Assembly: GCF_021271205.1 (NCBI RefSeq)
Contig: NZ_JAIWKS010000005.1
Span: 310,001-374,000, forward strand
Reading direction: 5' to 3'
DNA length: 64,000 nucleotides
Origin: Pseudomonas uvaldensis
GTDB lineage: Bacteria > Pseudomonadota > Gammaproteobacteria > Pseudomonadales > Pseudomonadaceae
The notes beneath the pieces were generated by a model that was not told the origin of the DNA, did no database searches, and saw nothing but the letters and a program-made list of their open reading frames with translations. Numbering within the stretch: the first letter of the stretch is position 1; the number at the start of each line of letters is the position of its first letter. Below, piece by piece: positions 56,251 through 64,000 of this stretch. The position numbers and the translations under genes are program-made.

Positions 56251-56350
56251 AAAACCTGCCGGACAGTGCCAGCGCCGGCGCCGGTAACCCTGTTATCATC
56301 CGTGGCAGCCTTAACCGCTACTTTTTCCACAGCCGATCACGAGCGAATTC
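56251..56350 (+). promoter_or_regulatory. argH upstream region
   Basis: Between the algZ remnant and argH there is no gene. The stretch holds a GCGCCGGCGCCGG palindrome-like block and TAACCCTGTTATCATCC (about 56283-56299), whose GTTATCAT could serve as a -10 element for argH. This may be the surviving part of the old algZ-argH divergent promoter region. Confidence 0.35.
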
Positions 56351-57745
56351 ATGAGCACTGACAAGACCAATCAGTCCTGGGGCGGCCGCTTCAGTGAACC
56401 CGTCGACGCTTTCGTCGCCCGCTTCACCGCCTCCGTCAACTTCGACCAGCGCCTGTATCGCCACGACATCATGGGTTCGATCGCCCACGCCACCATGCTG
56501 GCCAAGGTCGGCGTGCTGACCGATGCCGAGCGCGACAGCATCATCGATGGCCTGAAGACCATCCAGAGCGAGATCGAGGCCGGCCAATTCGACTGGCGCG
56601 TCGATCTCGAAGACGTGCACATGAACATCGAAGCACGCCTGACCGATCGCATCGGCGTGACCGGCAAGAAGCTGCACACCGGTCGCAGTCGCAACGACCA
56701 GGTGGCCACCGACATCCGTCTATGGCTGCGCGATGAAATCGACCTGATCCTGGCCGAGATCACCCGCCTGCAAAAAGGCCTGCTGGAACTGGCCGAGCGC
56801 GAAGCCGAAAGCATCATGCCCGGCTTCACCCACCTGCAGACAGCCCAACCGGTGACCTTCGGGCACCACATGCTGGCCTGGTTCGAGATGCTCAGCCGCG
56901 ACTACGAACGCCTGGTCGATTGCCGCAAGCGCACCAACCGCATGCCCTTGGGCAGCGCTGCGCTGGCCGGCACCACTTACCCCATCGATCGTGAGTACAC
57001 CGCACAGTTGCTGGGTTTCGACGCCGTGGGCGGCAACTCCCTGGATAACGTCTCGGATCGTGACTTCGCTATCGAGTTCTGCGCCGCCGCCGGTATCGCG
57101 ATGATGCACCTGTCCCGGTTCTCCGAAGAGCTGGTGCTGTGGACCAGCGCGCAATTCCAGTTCATCGACCTGCCGGATCGCTTCTGCACCGGCAGTTCGA
57201 TCATGCCGCAAAAGAAAAACCCCGACGTCCCGGAATTGGTCCGGGGCAAGAGCGGCCGCGTATTCGGCGCGCTGATGGGCCTGTTGACCCTGATGAAAGG
57301 CCAGCCACTGGCCTACAACAAGGACAACCAGGAAGACAAGGAACCGCTGTTCGACGCCGCCGACACCTTGCGCGACTCGCTGCGGGCCTTTGCCGACATG
57401 GTCCCGGCCATCAAGCCCAAGCATGCGGTGATGCGCGAAGCGGCCCTGCGCGGCTTCTCCACCGCCACCGACCTGGCGGACTACCTGGTTCGCCGTGGCC
57501 TGCCCTTCCGCGATTGCCATGAGATCGTCGGCCATGCCGTGAAGTACGGCGTGGACAATGGCAAGGACCTGGCCGAGATGAGCCTGGATGAACTGCGCCA
57601 GTTCAGCGATCAGATCGAGCAGGACGTATTTGCGGTACTGACCCTGGAAGGATCGGTCAATGCCCGTGACCACATCGGCGGCACGGCACCGGCACAGGTC
57701 AAGGCCGCCGTGGCGCGCGGCCAGGCGTTGCTCGCCAGCCGCTAA
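56351..57745 (+). CDS. argH: Argininosuccinate lyase
   Basis: 464-residue fumarase-superfamily lyase releasing arginine and fumarate, the last step of arginine synthesis. The signature loop [20 protein letters not shown] (residues about 281-300) and the substrate region [19 protein letters not shown] are intact, as is the catalytic His in [20 protein letters not shown]. Start [21 protein letters not shown]. It points away from the algR side and is followed by a REPIN. Confidence 0.97.
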   Translation: MSTDKTNQSWGGRFSEPVDAFVARFTASVNFDQRLYRHDIMGSIAHATMLAKVGVLTDAERDSIIDGLKTIQSEIEAGQFDWRVDLEDVHMNIEARLTDRIGVTGKKLHTGRSRNDQVATDIRLWLRDEIDLILAEITRLQKGLLELAEREAESIMPGFTHLQTAQPVTFGHHMLAWFEMLSRDYERLVDCRKRTNRMPLGSAALAGTTYPIDREYTAQLLGFDAVGGNSLDNVSDRDFAIEFCAAAGIAMMHLSRFSEELVLWTSAQFQFIDLPDRFCTGSSIMPQKKNPDVPELVRGKSGRVFGALMGLLTLMKGQPLAYNKDNQEDKEPLFDAADTLRDSLRAFADMVPAIKPKHAVMREAALRGFSTATDLADYLVRRGLPFRDCHEIVGHAVKYGVDNGKDLAEMSLDELRQFSDQIEQDVFAVLTLEGSVNARDHIGGTAPAQVKAAVARGQALLASR

Positions 57746-57757
57746 AAGCTGAAAAGC

Positions 57758-57854
57758 TTCACGAGCAAGCCCGCTCACACATTGGATCTGCGTCGGCTCA
57801 TAGAGCCTGCATTTATGAAGATCTACTGTGGGAGCGAGCTTGCTCGCGAAGGCG
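57758..57854. repeat. REPIN
   Basis: TTCACGAGCAAGCCCGCTCACA at 57758-57779 is the inverse of TGTGGGAGCGAGCTTGCTCGCGAA at 57827-57850. It lies between convergent argH and the glutathione transferase gene. Confidence 0.8.
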
Positions 57855-57874
57855 TCCGCTCAGACGCTACAAAT

Positions 57875-58534
57875 TCACTTCTTGGCCGCGACCATTGCCA
57901 AAAAACCCGGCATCGCCGCTTCCTTGTCCGCAGCGATCCGCTGCACGTTCGGGTTCGCCTCCAGCCGCTCCATCAGCGCCTTGGCCGCCGGCATGTCGGC
58001 CAGCAGGTCGATATCGAACAATTTCCTGCCCACTTGTAAGGCCAGCGAGACACTGTAGAGGAAATACAGATCGGCCAGACTCAAGCTATCGCCCGCCACA
58101 TAGGGCGAGAACCTGCCGTGGCGACCGAGCGTGGCAAATCCCAGCAGCAACTCGGCCCGGGTCTTTTCCTTGATGGCATCGGGCACCGCCATGCCAAAAA
58201 ACGCCTCAGCGTAGCAAGCCCGTCCCGGCAGCTCGATGTACAGTTCAATTTCCCTGCAGAGGGCCAGCACCTGGGCGCGCGCGAACGGCTCATCGGGCAA
58301 CAGTGGCTTGCCTGGCTGGGTTTGTTCGATGTATTCGAGGATGACACTGGTTTCGTTGATAAACCCGTGTTCGGTTTTCAACACCGGCACCTTGCCGCGA
58401 GGGCTGACGGCGAGTACTTCGGGGGTCTGGTTGCCGTAGAACGGCACCTCTTCGAAGGGCAGGCCCTTCTCCAGCAGCGCCAGCTTGACCATGTTGTAAT
58501 AATTACTGACAGAGAAACCGTAAAGCTCGAGCAT
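57875..58534 (-). CDS. Glutathione S-transferase family protein
   Basis: 219-residue protein with an N-terminal thioredoxin-like domain (MLELYGFSVSNYYNMVKLAL; the cis-Pro loop is RGKVPVLKTEHG and the gamma-glutamyl-binding site FINETSVILEYIEQ) and a helical C-terminal domain with the GST N-capping region GDSLSLADLYFLYSV. It conjugates or reduces unknown substrates with glutathione. The ATG at 58534 has GGAGG upstream; the frame to 58672 has no domain content. Divergent from the next small gene. Confidence 0.92.
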   Translation of the reverse strand: MLELYGFSVSNYYNMVKLALLEKGLPFEEVPFYGNQTPEVLAVSPRGKVPVLKTEHGFINETSVILEYIEQTQPGKPLLPDEPFARAQVLALCREIELYIELPGRACYAEAFFGMAVPDAIKEKTRAELLLGFATLGRHGRFSPYVAGDSLSLADLYFLYSVSLALQVGRKLFDIDLLADMPAAKALMERLEANPNVQRIAADKEAAMPGFLAMVAAKK

Positions 58535-58659
58535 TACAAATGCCTCCAGGCCGTGTGGGGTTGGCAGCCTTGCGTTATAGACCGCCCGCACATTTCTCGC
58601 CAGGAGCATCACGCTGCTGAATGCAGGTAGACTGGCGGCTTTCCTATCAGGAGCCTGCC

Positions 58660-58944
58660 ATGAGCGAGCCAAACGACATCGACAACGACGAAGAAGAATT
58701 CGTCGAATCGACGCTGATCGAAGCCATCGAAAACCAGATCGAAAGCGGCAACCCGCCGGCGGCCAAGGCGACGTTCAACAAACTGACCCTGGTGAACTAC
58801 GAACGCGAAGACATTCTCAACCTGATGGCCCATGTGCTGGCCTATGAGATTGATGCCATGCTCGAGGAAGATCGCCCGTTCGATACCCAATGGTACGAAA
58901 CCGCATTGCGCGCCCTGCCCGAATTACCGCCGGAAAAGCGATGA
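58660..58944 (+). CDS. Conserved acidic small protein
   Basis: 94-residue acidic protein: an Asp/Glu-rich N-terminus (SEPNDIDNDEEEFVESTLIE) followed by helices (NPPAAKATFNKLTLVNYERE, LMAHVLAYEIDAMLEEDRPF). No signal peptide or membrane segment. I do not recognise a named family; genes of this kind sit beside cyaA in pseudomonads. AGGAG is 7 bases before the ATG at 58660. A GC hairpin follows the stop. Confidence 0.75.
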   Translation: MSEPNDIDNDEEEFVESTLIEAIENQIESGNPPAAKATFNKLTLVNYEREDILNLMAHVLAYEIDAMLEEDRPFDTQWYETALRALPELPPEKR

Positions 58945-58950
58945 ATCCGA

Positions 58951-58975
58951 TGGGGGAGCAAGGTGTGCTCCCCCG
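58951..58975 (+). terminator. Hairpin after the acidic small protein gene
   Basis: TGGGGGAGCA-AGG-TGTGCTCCCCC forms a strong stem 6 bases after the stop codon. It is followed by GGTAAAATAAAAAAG rather than U-rich sequence, so it is a candidate only. Confidence 0.5.
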
Positions 58976-59074
58976 GTAAAATAAAAAAGCATGGCTCTGA
59001 CACTGGACAGTTCGCCCGAGTGCGCTCAACTTAAGGGCGCTGTCGTCCAAATTCCTAGAAAGTCTGGAGTCCTT

Positions 59075-59323
59075 ATGTCGCTTACCCCTGAGCTGGTTGC
59101 CGAACTGGAAATCCTTGCACTCTTCAACCTGGACAGTTCCCAGGAAGGCCTGAAAATTCATCAGACCGCTGCCCCCTCTGCCATCGCTGCTGCCAAGCGC
59201 CTGCACGAAAAAGACCTGATCACTCAGTCCGATGGCGGTTACCTGACCAGCCTGGGACGGGATGCCGCCGAGCATGTGCAAAGCCTGTTGACCATTCTCA
59301 ACGTCGTATCGCAAGCCGCCTGA
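59075..59323 (+). CDS. TIGR02647 family protein
   Basis: 82-residue protein beginning MSLTPELVAELEILALFNLD, with IAAAKRLHEKDLITQSDGGY and an AAEHVQSLLTIL C-terminal helix. This matches the TIGR02647 family of short helical proteins; the repeated LxxLG pattern suggests a winged-helix-like module, but DNA binding is unproven. The ATG at 59075 has GGAGTCC upstream; the frame from 58991 is not supported. It precedes cyaA by about 180 bases. Confidence 0.8.
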   Translation: MSLTPELVAELEILALFNLDSSQEGLKIHQTAAPSAIAAAKRLHEKDLITQSDGGYLTSLGRDAAEHVQSLLTILNVVSQAA

Positions 59324-59499
59324 TCGTCCTATCGCCCACGGAAATCCCCACATCGGGATTTCCGCAGGCGCATTGCGCGCCCATGTAAGAAATCTGACGT
59401 CAAAATCATATTTCAGCTTAAGAATTCCACAGCCCGGACGCTAAACTGCCATCACCTTCGATCTCCCACGTTCGACACCGCGAGCCGGTTTGAGCCGAC

Positions 59500-62343
59500 A
59501 TGACCCGCAATCACGAAATACGCCCAGACCTGGATGAGGGAATCGACCGCAAGGTCCTGAACCAGCTGCGCGCACGTTTTCTCAAGCTCAACACAATCCG
59601 GATGAATCGCGCCCTGGAAGGCCTGTCGCCTCGCCAGCAGAGCGTATTGACCTTGCTGCCATTGTTTTTCCACGTCAATCATCCCCTGTTGCCCGGCTAC
59701 GTCTCGAGCAATACCCCGGCCGGGCTGTCGAACTACGAACCCGATGGCGATGTTCTCACCGAGGCCCAGCGGCTGACCCGCTCGTTTTCCTACAAGCCAC
59801 GGCACGGCAGCAACCCGCCGCGCCCCATCCTCGGCCTGTTCCTGATGGGCAGCCTGGGCACACTTGCCCAGGCGGACCAGAGCGACATGGATGTGTGGGT
59901 CTGCCATGGACCTGACCTGAGCGACGACGAACTGGCGGAGTTGCGCAAGAAATGCCAGTTGCTGGAAGCCTGGGCCGCGACCCAGGGTGCCGAAGCCCAC
60001 TTCTTCCTGATCGATCCGGCCCGGTTCGTGCGAGGCGAACGGGACACCCGGCTCAGTTCCGACGATTGCGGCACGACCCAGCACTACCTGCTGCTGGACG
60101 AGTTCTACCGCACCGCGATCTGGCTCGCCGGGCGTACGCCGATCTGGTGGTTGGTACCGGTCTATGAAGAAGACAACTATGAGCAATACACCCACACGTT
60201 GATCTCCAAGCGCTTCATCCGCGCGGACGAGACGCTGGACCTGGGGCACATGGCCTACATCCCACCCGGCGAGTTCATCGGGGCGGGGCTGTGGCAGTTG
60301 TTCAAGGGTATCGAGTCGCCGTACAAGTCCGTGCTCAAGCTGCTGCTGACCGAGGTCTACGCCAGCGAACACCCGGATGTCCAATGTTTGAGCCTGCGCT
60401 TCAAACAAGCGGTGTTCGCCAACCGCCTGGATCTGGAAGAATTGGACCCCTACGTGCTGGTCTATCGCCGCATCGAGGAATACCTCAACGCCCGTGGCGA
60501 ACCCGAGCGTCTGGAACTGATCCGTCGTGCCCTCTATCTGAAGGTCAACCGCAAGCTCACCGGCCCGTCGCGCAGCAGCGGCTGGCAACGCACGCTTCTC
60601 GAGCGCCTGGCTGCCGAGTGGGGCTGGGATCAGCGCCAGCTCGCGCTGCTGGATAGCCGCAGCCAGTGGAAGGTGCGCCAGGTCAGCAACGAACGGCGTG
60701 CGCTGGTCAACGAGCTGACCTACAGCTATCGATTCCTGACTCAGTTCGCCCGTACCGAGAAGACCGTCAGCCTGATCAACAAACGGGACCTCAACGTCCT
60801 TGGCCGACGCCTGTATGCGGCGTTCGAACGCAAGGCCGACAAGGTCGAGTTCATCAACCCCGGCATCGCCCCGGACTTGGCCGAGGACACCCTGACGCTG
60901 GTCCAGTCGCCCAACAAGAAAGAGCCCGGGCAAAACCAGTGGGGTCTGTACAACGGCAACCTTAATGCCCTGGAGTGGGAGAACTTCGCGCCGATCAAGC
61001 GCAGCCGCGAACTGCTGGAACTGTTGACCTGGTGCCATCGCAACGGCGTGATCGATAGCAGCACGCGACTGGCGCTGCACCCTGGCGACAGTGACTTGAG
61101 CGAATTCGAGCTGTTCAATCTGCTGGGCAGCCTGCAACAGGCCATTGCCCTGCCCTTGGCCACGGTCGACGAAGAACAGCTGCTGCATGCCAGCGTGCCC
61201 AGCGAAGTGCTGATCCTGGTGAACGTCGGCGTCGACCCGCTCAAGCATCACCGCGACCTGAATATCCTGATGACCACCGAGCGCACCGACTCCCTGAGCT
61301 ACGCCGGGGTCCGGGAGAACCTGGTGCTGACTCTCGATCAGGTCACGCTCAATAGTTGGAACGAAGTGCTGGTCAACCGCTTCGATAGTGAGCACGCCCT
61401 GCTCGATTGCCTGCGCGACTACCTCAACGACCTGCCCTCCGGGCAGCGCCAGCCACGCTTGCGGGTCCGCTGCTTCTGCCACAACCGTGCGCAATTCATC
61501 GCGCGGCGGGTCGAGGAAGTCATCGAAACGGCCCAGACTCTGCTGCTCAGCAACCTCAATCACCGTTACCTGCTGCAAGTCCAGCAGCACTACCATGTGC
61601 TGGAGCTGGTGCCTGGCCAGGTCAACCATGTGGCGCTGGCCAGCCTGTCGGCGCTGATGGATTACCTGGGCGAAGAGTTGACGGCGTACAGTCCGCTGTA
61701 CCTGGATCCGATGGCCCTGGAAGACCACGACCTGGCGTTGATCCTGCCCACGGGCCAACCCGAGTGCCTCCAGGTGTTCTACCGGGTCAACGAAGATGAG
61801 GCTGACCTGTACGTACTCGATGAGCTCAACGCTCTTTGGCAACAACGCCTGCCCTATCACGACGAGCAAAGCCTGCTGGTGCCGCTGCAACGCTTCCTGC
61901 AATCGGTGTTGTACCGCCGTGACGCCCTGCTGTCGATGGACAGCGACCAGCCGTTGAACCTCGAAACCCTGTATTACCAGCTCCTGCCCTCAGGCAATGG
62001 CCGGGCGCGGCGGATCGAGGCGCGACAGGCCCCGCAGACACCGGTGAACAAGCCGTTCTACGACGTGCAGGCGATTATCGGTAAAGCCGCCCACGGCCAG
62101 GTCCACGTCACCCTGTATTGCAATCAGCAGGAGTTTTCGGAACTGGAACATGGCGACCAACTGTTCCGCGTGGTCGCCAGGGAAATCGTCGAGCAGCGTC
62201 GCGAGGCCGAACGCTATCGCTGCTATATCACCGACCTGGACCTTTCGGGCCTGGTGGGTGACGGGGCCTGCTCAAGCAATTTGTACCTGCGCTACAAGGC
62301 TGACCTGGAACGCGCCCTGAACGAGGCGCTGGCCCTGGTCTGA
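59500..62343 (+). CDS. cyaA: Class I adenylate cyclase
   Basis: 947-residue class I cyclase that makes cAMP from ATP. The N-terminal nucleotidyltransferase-like catalytic domain shows MGSLGTLAQADQSDMDVWVC (residues 116-135), with the GS and DxD metal motif. Further family blocks are RTPIWWLVPVYEEDNYEQY and KSVLKLLLTEVYASEHP. The C-terminal regulatory half is glycine- and leucine-rich. Its cAMP would feed Vfr/CRP-type regulation. It is convergent with rnk, with only 5 bases between stops. Confidence 0.96.
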   Translation: MTRNHEIRPDLDEGIDRKVLNQLRARFLKLNTIRMNRALEGLSPRQQSVLTLLPLFFHVNHPLLPGYVSSNTPAGLSNYEPDGDVLTEAQRLTRSFSYKPRHGSNPPRPILGLFLMGSLGTLAQADQSDMDVWVCHGPDLSDDELAELRKKCQLLEAWAATQGAEAHFFLIDPARFVRGERDTRLSSDDCGTTQHYLLLDEFYRTAIWLAGRTPIWWLVPVYEEDNYEQYTHTLISKRFIRADETLDLGHMAYIPPGEFIGAGLWQLFKGIESPYKSVLKLLLTEVYASEHPDVQCLSLRFKQAVFANRLDLEELDPYVLVYRRIEEYLNARGEPERLELIRRALYLKVNRKLTGPSRSSGWQRTLLERLAAEWGWDQRQLALLDSRSQWKVRQVSNERRALVNELTYSYRFLTQFARTEKTVSLINKRDLNVLGRRLYAAFERKADKVEFINPGIAPDLAEDTLTLVQSPNKKEPGQNQWGLYNGNLNALEWENFAPIKRSRELLELLTWCHRNGVIDSSTRLALHPGDSDLSEFELFNLLGSLQQAIALPLATVDEEQLLHASVPSEVLILVNVGVDPLKHHRDLNILMTTERTDSLSYAGVRENLVLTLDQVTLNSWNEVLVNRFDSEHALLDCLRDYLNDLPSGQRQPRLRVRCFCHNRAQFIARRVEEVIETAQTLLLSNLNHRYLLQVQQHYHVLELVPGQVNHVALASLSALMDYLGEELTAYSPLYLDPMALEDHDLALILPTGQPECLQVFYRVNEDEADLYVLDELNALWQQRLPYHDEQSLLVPLQRFLQSVLYRRDALLSMDSDQPLNLETLYYQLLPSGNGRARRIEARQAPQTPVNKPFYDVQAIIGKAAHGQVHVTLYCNQQEFSELEHGDQLFRVVAREIVEQRREAERYRCYITDLDLSGLVGDGACSSNLYLRYKADLERALNEALALV

Positions 62344-62348
62344 AATAG

Positions 62349-62759
62349 TCAGAGGTGGAAGTCGCCGCCCGCTTCAGGCTGGTATTCCACAGCCAGCAAT
62401 GTCAACTTGAGGGTCTTGCCGCCCGGGGCCGGCCAGTCGATGTGCTGGCCAACCTTCAGGCCCAGCAGCGCACTGCCTACCGGCGCCAGGATCGATATTT
62501 TGCCTTCGTCGGCATTGGCATCCTGTGGATACACCAGGGTCAGGTGATAGTCCTTGCCACTGCTTTCCTCGCGACAATGCACACGCGAATTCATCGTCAC
62601 GACGTCGGCGGGCACGTCTTCATGGCTCACCAGGGTGTCGGCGCGGTCCAGTTCGGTCTGCAACGCGATCACGCCCGGAAGCGTTTCATCCAGGCTGTCG
62701 ATCAGACGCTCCAGACGCTGTACGTCCAGGCGAGTAAGGGTGATGGAAGGTGCGGTCAT
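62349..62759 (-). CDS. rnk: Regulator of nucleoside diphosphate kinase Rnk
   Basis: 136-residue protein of the Rnk/GreA C-terminal (FKBP-like) family. The N-terminal short coiled coil TLTRLDVQRLERLIDSLDE precedes a domain with LTLVYPQDANADEGKISILA and GSALLGLKVGQHIDWPAPGG, the GreA-type signature. In E. coli and P. aeruginosa Rnk affects nucleoside diphosphate kinase levels and binds RNA polymerase. The ATG at 62759 is chosen because the preceding residues of the open frame (to 63011) run through a terminator and REPIN. Convergent with cyaA. Confidence 0.93.
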   Translation of the reverse strand: MTAPSITLTRLDVQRLERLIDSLDETLPGVIALQTELDRADTLVSHEDVPADVVTMNSRVHCREESSGKDYHLTLVYPQDANADEGKISILAPVGSALLGLKVGQHIDWPAPGGKTLKLTLLAVEYQPEAGGDFHL

Positions 62760-62794
62760 GATCCAGGCAGACTCCTTTCTTCTGCACGAAAAAA

Positions 62795-62827
62795 GCAAAA
62801 CCCCGCCACAGGAAGACGGGGTTTTCA
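62795..62827 (-). terminator. Terminator upstream of rnk
   Basis: CAAAACCCCG / CGGGGTTTTC with a loop of about eleven bases; on the minus strand the stem is followed by TTTTGC. It ends transcripts coming from DUF1289/cyaY before rnk. Confidence 0.65.
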
Positions 62828-62921
62828 CGGGCCTCGATGCGTTGAGGCGTAGCCGGACACTAACACAGCTCAATAAATAAACAAGCCGGAGCCCCAAGAG
62901 AACACCCCTACACCGTGTTCG

Positions 62922-63012
62922 CTGTGGGAGCGGGCTTGCTCGCGAAGACGGCGGTACAGCCAAGAACTTACTCAACTGACCCGCCGCATTCGCGAGCAAG
63001 CCCGCTCCCACA
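62922..63012. repeat. REPIN, best-conserved copy
   Basis: GTGGGAGCGGGCTTGCTCGCGAA at 62924-62946 and its exact inverse TTCGCGAGCAAGCCCGCTCCCAC at 62989-63011 flank a unique spacer of about 40 bases. This full-length symmetric pair is the cleanest REPIN of the window. Confidence 0.9.
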
Positions 63013-63030
63013 ATGATTCAGGGGCAACAT

Positions 63031-63249
63031 CTAGGTGCGATGCTTGCGCCTGAGCGCCTCGGCACAGATCGCCCGCCGCCGCGCATCATCGGCCGAGCGC
63101 CATTCGCGGATGTCGTCCACGTGGCGGAAGCAGCCCAGGCAGATTTTCTGCTCATTCAGCTTGCACACACTGGTGCACGGCGACGGCACGGCCGGGCTGA
63201 CATTGCTGTAGAGCGGCTTGGGCGGTCGCACCGCAGCGGTCTGGGCCAC
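63031..63249 (-). CDS. DUF1289 domain protein
   Basis: 72-residue protein with the DUF1289 cysteine pattern SPCTSVCKLNEQKICLGCFR (C-x3-C ... C-x2-C) and the following DDIREWRSADDARRRAIC. The four cysteines probably bind zinc or an iron-sulfur cluster. The start is a GTG at 63249, four bases after the cyaY stop codon, suggesting co-translation with cyaY. Function unknown. Confidence 0.88.
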   Translation of the reverse strand: MAQTAAVRPPKPLYSNVSPAVPSPCTSVCKLNEQKICLGCFRHVDDIREWRSADDARRRAICAEALRRKHRT

Positions 63250-63253
63250 GCCG

Positions 63254-63586
63254 TCACAGACCTTCGAAATCGAATTTCACTCCGGCCTGTGCCGCCACGA
63301 TGCGCTCGAGCATTTCGCCCAGTTGCTCTTCGCTCTTGTCGCACAGCCAACGCTCGCTTTCCTCGTCGTAGTCGAAGTGGAAACCGCCGGACACTGCCGC
63401 CAGCCACAACTGCCGCAACGGCTCCTGGCGACTGAAAATCAGCTGGCTGCCATTTTCGAACTTGACGGTCAGCACACCGGCGGCGCTTTCCAGGTCGATG
63501 TCCAGTTCGCTCTCATCGAAGATGTCCTCCAACATTTGCTGGGTGGTATCGACCAGATCGTGGAAACGGGCTTCAGTCAAACTCAT
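63254..63586 (-). CDS. cyaY: Iron-sulfur assembly frataxin homolog CyaY
   Basis: 110-residue frataxin-family protein with an acidic first helix (LTEARFHDLVDTTQQMLEDI, then DESELDIDLE), strands VLTVKFENGSQLIFSRQEP and the conserved WLAAVSGGFHFDY segment. It binds iron and modulates cysteine desulfurase during Fe-S cluster assembly. Divergent from lptM-lysA, the usual gamma-proteobacterial arrangement, and followed closely by DUF1289. Confidence 0.94.
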   Translation of the reverse strand: MSLTEARFHDLVDTTQQMLEDIFDESELDIDLESAAGVLTVKFENGSQLIFSRQEPLRQLWLAAVSGGFHFDYDEESERWLCDKSEEQLGEMLERIVAAQAGVKFDFEGL

Positions 63587-63799
63587 TGCGACAACCTCGA
63601 AAATGTCTGCTCATGCTCAAGCGCCGCAAGATACGGGCGCTTTCTGGCGATTGCAAAGGATATACCGATCGACGCCAACCGCGCCCGCCTGAGTCGATAA
63701 CGTCCCCCAGGCCCGCCGGACGGGAGTCCCGTTGCATAGGCAAGCTGCCGGGTGGCCGGTATACTCCGGCGCAATTAACGCATTTTCAAGGATTTCGCC

Positions 63800-63973
63800 A
63801 TGAAGCGCCTGATCTCTTCCCTTGCTGCGCTCGTCGCGGTTGCCTGCCTTGTGACAGCCTGCGGCCAGAAAGGTCCCCTGTATCTGCCTGATGAGAGCAA
63901 GTCCCCTGAAGAGCAGGCCAAGTCGTCGCAGTCCAAGTCCCACTCGCACGACACCCATTCCACCACCTACTAA
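63800..63973 (+). CDS. lptM: LPS translocon maturation chaperone LptM
   Basis: 57-residue outer-membrane lipoprotein, earlier called LppL/YifL. Signal peptide and lipobox read LVTACGQKGPLYLPDE: the lipidated Cys (about residue 21) is followed by the hallmark GQKGPLYLP motif. The C-terminal tail is Ser/His-rich and disordered. In E. coli LptM helps LptD acquire its correct disulfide bonds. It is followed nine bases later by lysA, the conserved pair. Confidence 0.93.
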   Translation: MKRLISSLAALVAVACLVTACGQKGPLYLPDESKSPEEQAKSSQSKSHSHDTHSTTY

Positions 63974-63982
63974 GGGAACGCC

Positions 63983-64000
63983 ATGGACGCTTTTAACTAC
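63983..64000 (+). CDS. lysA: Diaminopimelate decarboxylase, first six codons
   Basis: The last 18 bases encode MDAFNY, the usual opening of Pseudomonas LysA, which makes lysine from meso-diaminopimelate. The ATG follows the lptM stop by nine bases with AAGGGAAC as ribosome site. The assignment rests on the N-terminus and on the conserved lptM-lysA order. Confidence 0.75.

Noticed and set aside
56100..56354. 84-codon plus-strand frame before argH
   Set aside because: It overlaps the algZ remnant on the other strand and has low-complexity Ser/Arg content with no ribosome site.
59452..61902. 816-codon antisense frame opposite cyaA
   Set aside because: It is a shadow of the high-GC codon bias of cyaA: no ribosome site, no recognisable domain, and it fully overlaps a well-supported gene.

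Overview
The window is a high-GC chromosomal segment of a fluorescent pseudomonad (Pseudomonas fluorescens group). Three things point there. Gene content and order follow the argA-to-lysA stretch of Pseudomonas chromosomes (gcvTH, ubiI-ubiH-pepP-ygfB, zapA-6S RNA-ygfA, glpT, ubiD, rho, trxA, ppx/ppk, hemB, algP, algQ, dsbB, hemY-hemX-hemD-hemC, algR, argH, cyaA, rnk, cyaY, lptM, lysA). Intergenic REP/REPIN palindromes of the GTGGGAGCGGGCTTGCTCGCGAA type are frequent. The histone-like AlgP is present. I saw no prophage, insertion sequence, CRISPR array or tRNA.

Layout. 1-6.6 kb: end of argA, argE, an inorganic triphosphatase, an Lrp-type regulator divergent from a small ACT-like protein, an orphan GspE/PilB-type ATPase and a DUF2388 exported protein. 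6.7-11.2 kb: glycine cleavage gcvT-gcvH (no gcvP beside them) and a ferric-iron ABC importer with a good Fur-box candidate. 11.2-17.4 kb: ubiquinone hydroxylases, pepP, ygfB and, divergently, a ZapB-like protein, zapA, 6S RNA, ygfA and a 48-residue membrane protein. 17.6-26.6 kb: EVE protein, orphan FliL-like protein, quinone oxidoreductase, glpT, ChaC, a ferredoxin-type reductase with ubiD, rho and trxA. 26.6-30.5 kb: a FadR-type regulator divergent from a four-gene polar amino acid ABC importer. 30.5-40.2 kb: polyphosphate (ppx, ppk), hemB, dedA, sterol-desaturase-like protein, elbB, and a cytochrome-containing FTR1 iron permease. 40.5-43.7 kb: an envelope operon of three lipoproteins and a periplasmic protein (COG3014, YcfL, LpoB-like, CsgG/LpoB-like). 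43.7-50.7 kb: LysE exporter, small MscS channel, ABC-F protein, algP, FKBP isomerase, algQ/rsd, dsbB. 50.9-55.9 kb: hemC-hemD/hemX-hemY and algR. 56.3-64 kb: argH, GST, small conserved proteins, cyaA, rnk, DUF1289, cyaY, lptM and the first codons of lysA.

The most unusual points are these. The algZ (fimS) sensor kinase gene, expected between algR and argH, survives only as a decayed 3' remnant, so AlgR looks like an orphan response regulator. hemD and hemX lie in one uninterrupted reading frame. The LpoB/YcfL/COG3014 operon is a coherent envelope module whose job in pseudomonads is not established. gcvP is not next to gcvTH. Many long antisense reading frames exist but are codon-bias shadows of the genes opposite.

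Functional themes: tetrapyrrole and iron supply (hemB, hemCDXY, FbpA/FbpB importer, FTR1, cyaY), arginine synthesis (argA, argE, argH), quinone synthesis (ubiI, ubiH, ubiD), global regulation (rho, 6S RNA, Rsd/AlgQ, CyaA, Rnk, AlgR, AlgP) and envelope maintenance. All family and pathway assignments come from motifs and neighbourhood read by eye; no database search was run.
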